From a bacterium (GTDB lineage Bacteria > Bacteroidota > Bacteroidia > Flavobacteriales_D > Sanyastnellaceae): 64,000 bases of DNA. The stretch spans positions 1 to 64,000 of the forward strand of contig JAPOHG010000003.1 of NCBI GenBank assembly GCA_029979565.1. Reading direction: 5' to 3'. A program made the translations under genes and the position numbers. The notes under the pieces were generated by a model. That model ran no database searches. It worked only from the letters and a program-made list of their open reading frames with translations, and was not told the origin of the DNA. This document shows positions 27,115-35,028 of the stretch, one piece after another. Numbering within the stretch: position 1 is the first letter of the stretch; each line of letters opens with the position of its first letter.

Positions 27115-28491
27115 ATGCAGTTGAACGAACTCACAGCCCTTTCCCCAATCGACGGTCGTTATCGAAGCAAAACAGCTGAGCTTGCACCTTATCTGTCGGA
27201 GTGGGGGCTTATGAAATACCGGGTGGAGGTAGAGGTGGAATATTTCATTGCACTGGTGGGAGAACCCGCATTGAAAACACCGAAGTTGGAGCCGAATACC
27301 CTGCGTGACCTTCGAGCGATCTACACGCAGTTTTCGGAATCGGATGCCGAAAAAATCAAAGCATTTGAGCGCGTCACCAACCACGATGTCAAAGCGGTAG
27401 AGTATTTCATCAAGGAGCGCATGACGGAATTGGGCTGCGGAGCGATCCAGGAGTTTGTGCATTTTGGGTTGACGTCTCAGGACGTAAACAACACCGCCAT
27501 TCCGCTGTCCCTGAAGCGCGTTACCGAAGAGGTGTTCATTCCGTACCTCGATGAGGTGCGCGCGACGCTTTTGGCCCAAGCACGGGAATGGCGTGAGATT
27601 CCCATGTTGGCGCGTACCCATGGCCAGCCGGCCTCCCCGGTGACACTTGGCAAAGAATGGGCCGTGTTCGTGGACCGCTTGAACGTGCAACTCAGGAAAT
27701 TGAAAGCCCTTGATTACCCGGCCAAATTCGGTGGGGCCACCGGCCAGTTCAATGCCCACCATGTGGCCTATCCCGATTCAGATTGGATGGCCTTTGCCAA
27801 TCGGTTTGTTGGCGAAGGACTCGGCTTGACGCGCAGCCAGATTACGACGCAAATTGAACATTACGACGGCTTGGCTGAATGGTGCGACACGGTGCGCCGC
27901 ATACACGTTATTTTGATGGACTTGTGCAAAGACGTCTGGACCTACATCAGCCACGAATACTTCAAGCAAAAAATCAAAGCCGGTGAGGTGGGCAGCAGTG
28001 CGATGCCACACAAAGTGAATCCCATAGATTTTGAGAACGCTGAAGGCAATTGGGGGGTGTCCAACGCGCTTTTGCAGCATTTTGCGGAGAAGTTGCCGAT
28101 GAGTCGGTTGCAGCGGGATCTCACCGATTCAACGGTGTTGCGGAATTTGAGCGTTCCCCTCGGTCACAGTCTGGTCGCCTTGCAATCTTTGCAAAAAGGA
28201 CTGGGTAAATTGTTGTTGAACGCCGGAGCCATTCAGGCTGACCTCGATGCCAACTGGGCAGTGGTCGCGGAAGGCATTCAGACCATCTTGCGAAGGGAAG
28301 GGTACCCTCAACCCTACGAGGCGTTGAAGGCGTTAACACGACAGAACACGGTCATCACGAAGGAGAGCATCCAGGCCTTCATCGAGACCCTGGATGTTTC
28401 CGAGGAAATAAAACAGGAGCTCCATCGTTTATCCCCAAGTAATTACATTGGGCTGTCTGTCCAGTTGGTGGACGGGTTGAAGGACCATTGA
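27115..28491 (+). CDS. purB: Adenylosuccinate lyase
   Basis: 458 residues. Catalyses two beta-elimination steps in purine synthesis (SAICAR to AICAR, adenylosuccinate to AMP). Family hallmarks: LTALSPIDGRY N-terminus of the E. coli-type PurB, the TRTHGQPASP-like ARTHGQPASPVTLGKE block with the catalytic His, and the fumarate-lyase signature GSSAMPHKVNP starting at residue 293. The length matches the ~456-residue PurB class. The downstream ABC exporter begins one base after the purB stop, so the two are almost certainly translationally coupled. Confidence 0.97.
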   Translation: MQLNELTALSPIDGRYRSKTAELAPYLSEWGLMKYRVEVEVEYFIALVGEPALKTPKLEPNTLRDLRAIYTQFSESDAEKIKAFERVTNHDVKAVEYFIKERMTELGCGAIQEFVHFGLTSQDVNNTAIPLSLKRVTEEVFIPYLDEVRATLLAQAREWREIPMLARTHGQPASPVTLGKEWAVFVDRLNVQLRKLKALDYPAKFGGATGQFNAHHVAYPDSDWMAFANRFVGEGLGLTRSQITTQIEHYDGLAEWCDTVRRIHVILMDLCKDVWTYISHEYFKQKIKAGEVGSSAMPHKVNPIDFENAEGNWGVSNALLQHFAEKLPMSRLQRDLTDSTVLRNLSVPLGHSLVALQSLQKGLGKLLLNAGAIQADLDANWAVVAEGIQTILRREGYPQPYEALKALTRQNTVITKESIQAFIETLDVSEEIKQELHRLSPSNYIGLSVQLVDGLKDH

Positions 28492-28492
28492 T

Positions 28493-30313
28493 TTGAAGCG
28501 ACTTCGCGAGTTGATTGGGTATGTGTTGCCGTACAAGGCCAACTTGTCGGTTAACCTCGTGTGCAACATCCTGAATGCCTTTTTGTCCCTCTTCACGTTT
28601 CTGAGTGTCGTTCCTTTTTTGCGCATTCTCTTCGGAGGAGAAGGCGCGGCAGCACCCGTGGAGTTGCCGGCGGATGCTGCCGGAATCGAACAATTGAGCG
28701 GTCAATTTGACGCTTTCGTGCACGCCGTTGGACCTGAGGTGGCACTCCTTTACATCTGCTTGGGCATCGTCGGGGTCACGGTGTTGAAGAATGCCGTGGG
28801 CTATGCGGCCTTGTTTTCGCTGGCGACGATTCGAACCGGCGTCAGCCGTGACTTGCGGAATGCGATGTACGTCAAGGTGCTGAAATTGCCGATGGCGTGG
28901 TACTCCGATGCGCGGAAAGGGGATGCGATTAGCCGCATGACCAATGACCTGATGGAGGTGGAATTCAGCATCATCGGTACGGTTGAAATCCTGTTCAAGG
29001 CGCCCATTGCCATCTTGGTGTCCTTGGGCACGTTGTTTTACTTGAGTTGGGAGCTGACCTTGTTTTCCATCTTGTTCTTGCCGCTCAGCGGTTTCGTCAT
29101 CAGCCGCATTGCGAAGAGCTTGAAATACGCCGCCCGGAAGGGAAAGGAGGAATTGGGTGGACTCGTATCCATCTTGGAGGAGACCCTGGCGGGCATGGCT
29201 GTGGTCAAGGCGTTTCATGCTGAAGAACGCTTTCTTCGCCGATTTGACGCATCGAACCAACGCTTCTTCAAATTGATGCGCCGGCTGTACAAGCGCGAAT
29301 ACCTGTCATCGCCGGTCTCGGAAACGGTTTCGCTCACCGTCATGGCGGTGTTGTTGTGGTTTGGAGGCAGGCTCGTTTTGAGTGGAGAAGGCGGGTTGAC
29401 CGGGGACTGGTTCATCGGGTACTTGGTGGTGTTTTCCCAAATCATTCCGCCTGCTCGTTCCATCAGTGACGGATGGTTCCGCATTCAAAAAGGGGCGGCA
29501 TCGTTGGATCGCTTGGATGAGGTGTTGGAGGCAGCTGAAGAGGTCAATGCAGGAACCGCTGAGGCCCGGCCATTGGAGTCAGAGATCCGCTTCGAGAACA
29601 TCACCTTTGCTTACGGGGCTGAACAGGTGTTGAAGGATGTTTCGTTTACGGTCAAAAAAGGCGAAACGGTTGCCCTGGTCGGACCAAGTGGTTCAGGCAA
29701 AACCACCTTGATGCACCTCCTGGCCCGTTTCTATGACGTTCAAGCTGGCCACATCGCTTGGGACGGAGCCGATGTCAGCACGTTTGAAATGTCCAGCTTC
29801 AGAGCACAATTGGGCCTGGTCACGCAAGAATCTCGGATTTTCAATGCTTCAGTAGCGCAGAATATTGACCTGAATTCGCTGGCCGGAGGGCAGGTGGATG
29901 AGCAACGGCTTGAGGCGGCTGCCGAAGCGGCCAATGCGCGAGAATTCATCGAAGCCATGGAGGGACAGTGGAACGCGAATGTTGGAGACGGTGGCGGCAA
30001 ATTGAGCGGAGGCCAACGCCAGCGCTTGAGCATTGCCCGGGCCGTTTACAAGGACCCGCCGGTGTTGCTATTGGATGAAGCCACATCCGCGTTGGATACA
30101 GCTTCCGAACAAAAGGTTCAGGAGGCCATTGGCAGATTGATGCAAGGGCGGACGAGTTTGGTCGTAGCGCACCGATTGAGCACGGTGCGCTACGCCGACA
30201 AGATCATCGTGTTGGACAAAGGCTGCATCGTAGAAACCGGTACCCACGAGGAATTGATGGCAGAAGACGGCCTGTACCACCGGCTCGTCACCATGCAAGA
30301 CTTGAACCAATAA
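28493..30313 (+). CDS. ABC transporter, MsbA-like (fused membrane and ATPase domains)
   Basis: 606 residues. Half-size exporter with an N-terminal six-helix membrane domain (residues ~15-330) and a C-terminal ATPase. Walker A GPSGSGKT (397-404), Q-loop TQESR, signature LSGGQRQR (about 504), Walker B VLLLDEATS and H-loop VAHRLST are all intact. In Bacteroidota such proteins include the lipid A flippase MsbA, but substrate specificity is not readable from sequence. The start codon is a TTG one base after the purB stop; no earlier in-frame ATG fits and the next Met is far inside helix 1-2, so TTG with translational coupling is the best reading. Confidence 0.92.
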   Translation: MKRLRELIGYVLPYKANLSVNLVCNILNAFLSLFTFLSVVPFLRILFGGEGAAAPVELPADAAGIEQLSGQFDAFVHAVGPEVALLYICLGIVGVTVLKNAVGYAALFSLATIRTGVSRDLRNAMYVKVLKLPMAWYSDARKGDAISRMTNDLMEVEFSIIGTVEILFKAPIAILVSLGTLFYLSWELTLFSILFLPLSGFVISRIAKSLKYAARKGKEELGGLVSILEETLAGMAVVKAFHAEERFLRRFDASNQRFFKLMRRLYKREYLSSPVSETVSLTVMAVLLWFGGRLVLSGEGGLTGDWFIGYLVVFSQIIPPARSISDGWFRIQKGAASLDRLDEVLEAAEEVNAGTAEARPLESEIRFENITFAYGAEQVLKDVSFTVKKGETVALVGPSGSGKTTLMHLLARFYDVQAGHIAWDGADVSTFEMSSFRAQLGLVTQESRIFNASVAQNIDLNSLAGGQVDEQRLEAAAEAANAREFIEAMEGQWNANVGDGGGKLSGGQRQRLSIARAVYKDPPVLLLDEATSALDTASEQKVQEAIGRLMQGRTSLVVAHRLSTVRYADKIIVLDKGCIVETGTHEELMAEDGLYHRLVTMQDLNQ

Positions 30314-30323
30314 ACCCACCGGA

Positions 30324-30713
30324 ATGCGTCAAAAGAAGACCCGTATGGGGGCATTGCTCAACAACCGTTGTCCAAAGTGCTACGAAGGAAAACTCTTTTG
30401 TTCAAGCGCGTACAACTTGAAGCGGTTGAGTGACATGCCCCCGACTTGTCCAGTGTGTGGGGAAGATTTTGGGCGCGAGCCAGGATTTTATTTTGGCGCC
30501 GCCTACGTTTCTTATGCGCTGACCGTCGCGTTGTGGGTCGCGTTGTTTGTGGCGCTTACCTGTTTGGATCAATGGGGCTGGATAACCTTCACCTTTTTCG
30601 AGGATGTTTCTTTTTTCTTGACAACAGGAATCGTGCTCGTGGTCCTCTTAATGCCCATACTTATGCGGTTGAGCCGATCGATTTGGTTGCACATGTTTAC
30701 ACGAAAAACGTGA
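30324..30713 (+). CDS. DUF983 membrane protein with zinc ribbon
   Basis: 129 residues. N-terminal zinc-ribbon: CPKC (about 15-18) and CPVC (about 41-44) separated by ~22 residues, followed by EPGFYFGAAYVSYAL, the DUF983 hallmark, and two membrane segments (about 57-80 and 94-115). The function of DUF983 is unknown. It follows the ABC exporter by 10 bases and closes the purB run before a hairpin terminator. Confidence 0.9.
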   Translation: MRQKKTRMGALLNNRCPKCYEGKLFCSSAYNLKRLSDMPPTCPVCGEDFGREPGFYFGAAYVSYALTVALWVALFVALTCLDQWGWITFTFFEDVSFFLTTGIVLVVLLMPILMRLSRSIWLHMFTRKT

Positions 30714-30736
30714 ATCCGGCTGGGCTGAAAAAATCA

Positions 30737-30764
30737 AAGGGGCCCCTCCGTTGAGGGACCCCTT
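30737..30764 (+). terminator. Terminator hairpin after the purB-ABC-DUF983 run
   Basis: Stem AAGGGG/CCCCTT plus CCCTC/GAGGG separated by one C-A mismatch, CGTT loop, followed only by TCTC rather than a clean T-run. Strong stem, moderate terminator quality. Confidence 0.6.
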
Positions 30765-30913
30765 CTCACCAAATCGCCTGATTCATTTACGCTCAAATTC
30801 GAGCGTGGCAAAACCAAAACCTAACTGCTATTACGGGGGCAGCTCTTTTTTGGTTACACTTTTCTGAAAAAAAATCGATATTTCCACATAAACAACTGAA
30901 AACCAGTAGTTTA
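30765..30913. other. AT-rich intergenic region without a recognised gene
   Basis: Contains a 6-bp palindromic hairpin ACGCTC/GAGCGT (30789-30806) and, just downstream of the minus-strand DAHP synthase gene, a weak hairpin AAC-ACTG/CAGT-GTT (30891-30911) that could end that transcript. I see no promoter or coding region. Confidence 0.3.
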
Positions 30914-32011
30914 TTATTTGGAATTTTTTCGAGACATCTCCTCGTTTTGCACCCGGATGCTCTCTTTGTGAACCTGTTCGAGGTAGGTTTCTATGAATTC
31001 CGGACCCAAACCTGCCGCTTCAGCCCATGCACCTCGGGTCTTGAATACTTCTTTCCATCGCTTCATCTGCAGGATGGTCATGCCATGGTTCTTCTTGTAT
31101 TGGCCGATTTCACGGGCCAAGTTCATGCGGGCTTCAAGCAGCTCAATGACCTGTTCGTCAATGGAGTCCATTTGCAAGCGAAGGGCATCGAGGTTGGCGG
31201 GATCTGCTGGCTTGGAATGCACGTCTCGGATGGTTAGCCTTTCGATGATGGCCTTGTATTGAGCAGGGGTGACCTGCTGGTCGGCATCGCTCATCGCCGT
31301 TTCCGGCTGGCAGTGGCTTTCCATCATGAGGCCGTGCATGCCTAAATCCATCGCTTTCTGTGCGACGCGCTCGAGCAGCTCACGTTTGCCTGCGATGTGG
31401 CTCGGGTCGCAAATGATGCGCAAATCGGGCATGGCCATTTGAAGCGCAATAGCGATTTCCCACATGGGTGCGTTGCGGTATTCTTGCTGGCCGTAGCGGC
31501 TAAAACCGCGGTGGATGGCCCAAACCGGTGCATCCGTTGCTTTGCGCACGCGTTCAATGGCTCCCATCCACAAGGACAAGTCAGCGTGCATCGGGTTTTT
31601 GACAAAAACCGGAACGTTGGTTCCTTCGAGTGCCGTGGCGATTTCTTGCACGGCGAAAGGGCTGACGGTGGTTCGGGCACCAATCCAAAGCACATCGATG
31701 CCCACCTTCAAGCAGGATTCAACGTGTTGGGCATTGGCCACTTCGGTGGCTACGGGAATGCCGGTTTCGTGCCTTGCCGAAATCAACCAATCCAACGCGG
31801 GGGCTCCGCGTCCCTCGAATGAATTGGGCCTTGTGCGCGGTTTCCAAACTCCCGCTCGAAACAGGTGGATGCCCATTTGTTGCAATGCCCGCGCTGTTTC
31901 CAATACTTGTTGCTCGGATTCAGCGCTGCACGGGCCGCTGATCAAAAACGGCCTTTCGACTCCAGCAATGGACGCACTTTGGAGCGCCCCGATGGGGTTG
32001 TTGGTAACCAC
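30914..32011 (-). CDS. Bifunctional DAHP synthase / chorismate mutase
   Basis: 365 residues from a GTG start. The N-terminal ~265 residues are a type I KDO8P-synthase-like DAHP synthase: SGPCSAES, AGVWKPRTRPNSFEG, WIGARTTVSPF, VKNPMHAD, IHRGFS and CDPSHIAG. It condenses phosphoenolpyruvate and erythrose 4-phosphate in the shikimate pathway. Residues ~268-365 form an AroQ-type chorismate mutase (LDALRLQMDSIDEQVIELLEARMNLAREIGQYK). The fusion is typical of Bacteroidota. The start is set by an exact TATCTTTG box at 32016-32023, 4 bases upstream of GTG; the longer open frame runs antisense-free through two tRNA genes and cannot be coding. Confidence 0.93.
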   Translation of the reverse strand: MVTNNPIGALQSASIAGVERPFLISGPCSAESEQQVLETARALQQMGIHLFRAGVWKPRTRPNSFEGRGAPALDWLISARHETGIPVATEVANAQHVESCLKVGIDVLWIGARTTVSPFAVQEIATALEGTNVPVFVKNPMHADLSLWMGAIERVRKATDAPVWAIHRGFSRYGQQEYRNAPMWEIAIALQMAMPDLRIICDPSHIAGKRELLERVAQKAMDLGMHGLMMESHCQPETAMSDADQQVTPAQYKAIIERLTIRDVHSKPADPANLDALRLQMDSIDEQVIELLEARMNLAREIGQYKKNHGMTILQMKRWKEVFKTRGAWAEAAGLGPEFIETYLEQVHKESIRVQNEEMSRKNSK

Positions 32012-32015
32012 AGAA

Positions 32016-32023
32016 CAAAGATA
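32016..32023 (-). promoter_or_regulatory. -7 promoter box TATCTTTG
   Basis: Exact TAnnTTTG match ending 4 bases before the GTG start at 32011 of the DAHP synthase/chorismate mutase gene. Confidence 0.6.
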
Positions 32024-32097
32024 AGCCGCAGCGCAGGTCAAATGATGCAAATGCACATCTGAATCCGTGCGTGGGGTTCGAACCAACTTGAGCGGTA

Positions 32098-32126
32098 CAA
32101 AAAAAGCCTTGGCTGCGCCAAAGCTT
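32098..32126 (-). terminator. Rho-independent terminator of the tRNA-Leu pair
   Basis: On the minus strand, stem AAGC-TTGG/CCAA-GCTT with one unpaired base on each side and a 5-base loop, followed by a run of seven T. Lies 8 bases after tRNA-Leu(CAG). Confidence 0.75.
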
Positions 32127-32133
32127 CTTTGAG

Positions 32134-32215
32134 TACCCGGAACTGGACTCGAACCAGCACGCCCGAAGGCACAGCCGCCTGAAGACTGCGCGTCTACCAA
32201 TTTCGCCACCCGGGT
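32134..32215 (-). tRNA. tRNA-Leu (CAG)
   Basis: 82 nt. Acceptor ACCCGGG/TCCGGGT with discriminator A; D-arm GCGAAATTGGTAGACGC typical of tRNA-Leu; anticodon stem CAGTC/GGCTG with loop TTCAGGC (anticodon CAG); long variable arm closed by GCC/GGC; T-arm CTGG-TTCGAGT-CCAG. The CCA end is not encoded. Confidence 0.93.
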
Positions 32216-32225
32216 AGGAGTGAAG

Positions 32226-32309
32226 TGCCCAGGGCGGGACTCGAACCCGCACGCCCTAACGGACACATGGCCCTCAACCATGCCTGTCTACCAATTTCAG
32301 CACCTGGGC
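32226..32309 (-). tRNA. tRNA-Leu (GAG)
   Basis: 84 nt. Acceptor GCCCAGG/CCTGGGC with discriminator A; D-arm CTGAAATTGGTAGACAG; anticodon stem CATGG/CCATG with loop TTGAGGG (anticodon GAG); long class II variable arm; T-arm CGGG-TTCGAGT-CCCG. Separated from tRNA-Leu(CAG) by 10 bases, so probably co-transcribed. CCA not encoded. Confidence 0.93.
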
Positions 32310-32314
32310 GGTGC

Positions 32315-32346
32315 AAAAAGAAGGGCGCCTCAGACGCCTTCTTTTT
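32315..32346 (-). terminator. Hairpin terminator directly after tRNA-Lys
   Basis: Near-perfect inverted repeat AAAAAGAA-GGCG/CGCC-TTCTTTTT with a 7-base loop and one bulged G, ending in TTTTT. It sits 1 base after tRNA-Lys and 5 bases before tRNA-Leu(GAG), inside the tRNA cluster. Confidence 0.6.
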
Positions 32347-32347
32347 G

Positions 32348-32421
32348 TGACCCCTCTGGGACTCGAACCCAGGACCCTCTCATTAAAAGTGAGATGCTCT
32401 AACCAGCTGAGCTAAGAGGTC
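32348..32421 (-). tRNA. tRNA-Lys (TTT)
   Basis: 74 nt. Acceptor GACCTCT/AGGGGTC with discriminator A; D-arm GCTC-AGCTGGTTA-GAGC; anticodon stem TCTCA/TGAGA with loop CTTTTAA (anticodon TTT); T-arm CTGGG-TTCGAGT-CCCAG. CCA not encoded. A hairpin follows at once. Confidence 0.95.
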
Positions 32422-32565
32422 ATAAATCCCCGTTTGGGGGGGCAAAGATAGTCAGATTTTTTATCCGCAACCTTATGCAGCCGAAAAAGTGAGGAATGAT
32501 GGGCGACTTCGCAATTTGGGCCCAACAGTTCCGTCGTCTGCAACCATCCTAGCCCCGTAGTTGTT

Positions 32566-32573
32566 TATCTTTC
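32566..32573 (+). promoter_or_regulatory. Near-consensus -7 box TATCTTTC with a six-codon mini-ORF 4 bases downstream
   Basis: Seven of eight positions of TAnnTTTG. Exactly 4 bases later an ATG at 32578 opens a six-codon frame (M-N-G-T-M-S, stop at 32596-32598) before the T9SS gene at 32630. The mini-ORF may be a leader peptide or chance. Confidence 0.35.
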
Positions 32574-32629
32574 GCGGATGAATGGCACAATGAGCTGATG
32601 CTCCTGTCTCATCAACATGCAAGCCTGAA

Positions 32630-35026
32630 ATGAAACCATTCTTTATGAATCGATTGATTGCCTTTTTCGCCATGACAGCGCTGCTGTTTTCGGCATCGTC
32701 AGCTCAGGAAATCGCCATTTCCAACACGACGCTGGAAACCTGCCAAGGATTCCTTGTGGACACGGGGCTCAGTGCCGGGGATTACGGTGCGAATGAGGAC
32801 ATTACCATGACGGTATGCCCGGAAGCTCCAGAGACGATCATTACGCTGTATTGGGCATTGGCCAACTTGGGTCCCGGGGACATCCTTCAAATATTCGATG
32901 GTCCCGATGATACCGCTCCCATCCTTGGTACCTACATTGAATACGAAGCACAAGGATTGGAAATCTTCGCTTCAGAAGACAATCCTACCGGATGCCTTAC
33001 GCTGCATTTCACTTCGGATGCAGCTGGTGAAGGTAGTTTTGTAGCAGAGATGAGTTGCGGTTACCCGTGCGAACGTCCGTTTGCCATTGTAGACAGTGGC
33101 GAACCGATTCCACACTTGGCTTGCCCTGGGGAAGAGATCACATTCGATGCCTCCAATTCAACTGTTGCGGATAATTTTGAAATCGTTTCGTGGGAATGGG
33201 ATTTTGGGGACGATAACACATCGAGCACGGGTCCCGTCGTTAGCCACTCGTTCGACAATCCAGGTGCCTATAAAGTCCAGCTGTCCATCGCTGACAACAA
33301 CATCACCGAGGACGATCCTGACGGTTGTTCAAATAACAATCTAGTCGATCACTTGGTCTTAGTGTCCACAGAGCCGGATTGGACTGGAACTTCTTTGGAC
33401 GCGACCATTTGCTCAGGTCAGCTATTTGATTTGGAAGGCGTGGTCAATGGTGTGACTTACGATTCGGAACCCTCGGGTAATTTTGGGGGCGGGTTGTTCA
33501 TTCCCGATGATCAATCTCAATGCTTTGAAGCTGAATTGACGTATACGGCATTTGCTCCAGGAGCAGTAATCGAAAATGCCAATTCGGATATCGTTAGTTT
33601 GTTCATGAATTTCGAACACAGCTACATGGGAGATTTAACCATCTCATTGATTTGTCCAGATGGTTCGAGCATGACGCTGCACGAGCAAGGAGGGGGCAGT
33701 ACATACTTGGGAGAGCCTATTGATTTGGATAATCTGCCAAACGATGAAGGAGTGGGATACGATTATTGGTGGTCACCGACTGCAACAAATGGAACATGGG
33801 CGGAGGAATCGTGGTCTTACTCTACCCTTCCAAGTGACACATACAGTGCAACCTCGCCTTGGACATTGCTCAATGGTTGTCCGCTGAATGGAACGTGGTC
33901 CATCGAGATTTGCGATTCATGGGGCTCGGACAACGGATTTATTTTTGATTGGACTGTCAACTTCAATCCTGAACTTTACCCGGAGCCAATCGTCTTCACA
34001 CCGGTGTTTGGCATGGATTGCGACAGCACTTCATGGGATGGACCCAACATTTACGATGAGAGTGAAGATTGCAACGACGTGACCATCGTGGCGGTGGAAT
34101 CAGGTACATACACCTACACGGCAACCAACAATTTTGGATGCACCTATACGACCGATGTGGAAGTCACTGTTGTGGACGGACCCGAAGTCACCGTTGCAGA
34201 GCCGGAGGGATATTGTGGTTCACCGGTGGAATTATTTGGGGACGTTTTGAACGAACAACCCGGCTTCAATTACTCTTACGATTGGGAACCCTCGGACTTG
34301 GTCAGTGGCAACGGGGCGAACGTCACAGTGGACGGGTTGACGCAGGATACGGTGATGACCTTGACGGTATCGGTCACCGGAGGCGATCTCGATAACTGCG
34401 AAGTTTCACAAAACGTCGAAGTTGACTTTTTACCACCTCCTAGTCCGGTCGTAGGCAACGGGCTTGTTTGTCCAGACGACGCCTTGGACTTGGTGGCTTT
34501 GAATTTCACGAACGAAGGACTGCTCGATACCGACTATACCTACGAGTGGACTTTCCTCGATGAGGTGGTGGGTTCAGGCGCTGTTTACCAAGCCACCGAA
34601 GAGGGGTATTACGAAGTGCTGGTATCGATGGTGGCGCCGTGCACATGGACCACCACAAGCCAATTCACGGTGGAGGAGGACATCTGCGAATTGACCATTC
34701 CCAATGTGATTTCGCCCAATGGCGACGGACAATGGGATGCGAAAAACGATGCCTTCATTGTCCAAGGATTGGACAGCGATCGGTACGACGGTAGCACCAT
34801 CCGCATCTACAACCGATGGGGTCAAATCGTATACAGCAGCGATGACTTCGGTAAAACCTCGGGTTGGAGTCCTGCTCCCGATGAAGCCGCTGAAGGCACC
34901 TATTTCTACATTTTGGGCATTGCACGTGTTGATGCGGAATTGGTCATCAACGATGTCAACGGGCAAACCATCGACCAAGGAGAAGGATACAAATACATCA
35001 ACGGCTCCTTTACGCTGGTGCGTTGA
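32630..35026 (+). CDS. Secreted multidomain protein (CUB-like, PKD, P-domain) with T9SS type B CHU_C tail
   Basis: 798 residues. Signal peptide 1-25 (FAMTALLFSASSAQ); a second ATG at 32645 (MNRLIAFF) is an alternative start. Domains in order: CUB-like (about 30-150, with FDGPDDTAPILGTY), PKD (about 165-245, with WEWDFGDD), proprotein-convertase P-domain-like (about 300-450, HSYMGDLTISLICPDGS ... LNGTWSIEICDSWGSDNGFIFDWT), two Ig/PKD-like modules, then a gliding-motility-type C-terminal domain from ~705 (IPNVISPNGDGQWDAKNDAF ... IRIYNRWGQIVYSS). This tail marks T9SS type B cargo that is usually held at the surface. No catalytic domain is visible, so an adhesive or binding role is likely. The helicase ATG follows the stop by 2 bases. 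Confidence 0.9.
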   Translation: MKPFFMNRLIAFFAMTALLFSASSAQEIAISNTTLETCQGFLVDTGLSAGDYGANEDITMTVCPEAPETIITLYWALANLGPGDILQIFDGPDDTAPILGTYIEYEAQGLEIFASEDNPTGCLTLHFTSDAAGEGSFVAEMSCGYPCERPFAIVDSGEPIPHLACPGEEITFDASNSTVADNFEIVSWEWDFGDDNTSSTGPVVSHSFDNPGAYKVQLSIADNNITEDDPDGCSNNNLVDHLVLVSTEPDWTGTSLDATICSGQLFDLEGVVNGVTYDSEPSGNFGGGLFIPDDQSQCFEAELTYTAFAPGAVIENANSDIVSLFMNFEHSYMGDLTISLICPDGSSMTLHEQGGGSTYLGEPIDLDNLPNDEGVGYDYWWSPTATNGTWAEESWSYSTLPSDTYSATSPWTLLNGCPLNGTWSIEICDSWGSDNGFIFDWTVNFNPELYPEPIVFTPVFGMDCDSTSWDGPNIYDESEDCNDVTIVAVESGTYTYTATNNFGCTYTTDVEVTVVDGPEVTVAEPEGYCGSPVELFGDVLNEQPGFNYSYDWEPSDLVSGNGANVTVDGLTQDTVMTLTVSVTGGDLDNCEVSQNVEVDFLPPPSPVVGNGLVCPDDALDLVALNFTNEGLLDTDYTYEWTFLDEVVGSGAVYQATEEGYYEVLVSMVAPCTWTTTSQFTVEEDICELTIPNVISPNGDGQWDAKNDAFIVQGLDSDRYDGSTIRIYNRWGQIVYSSDDFGKTSGWSPAPDEAAEGTYFYILGIARVDAELVINDVNGQTIDQGEGYKYINGSFTLVR

Positions 35027-35028
35027 GC

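Noticed and set aside
32012-32281. N-terminal extension of the DAHP synthase frame
   Set aside because: It runs through tRNA-Leu genes and upstream of an exact promoter box; the conserved enzyme begins after 32011.
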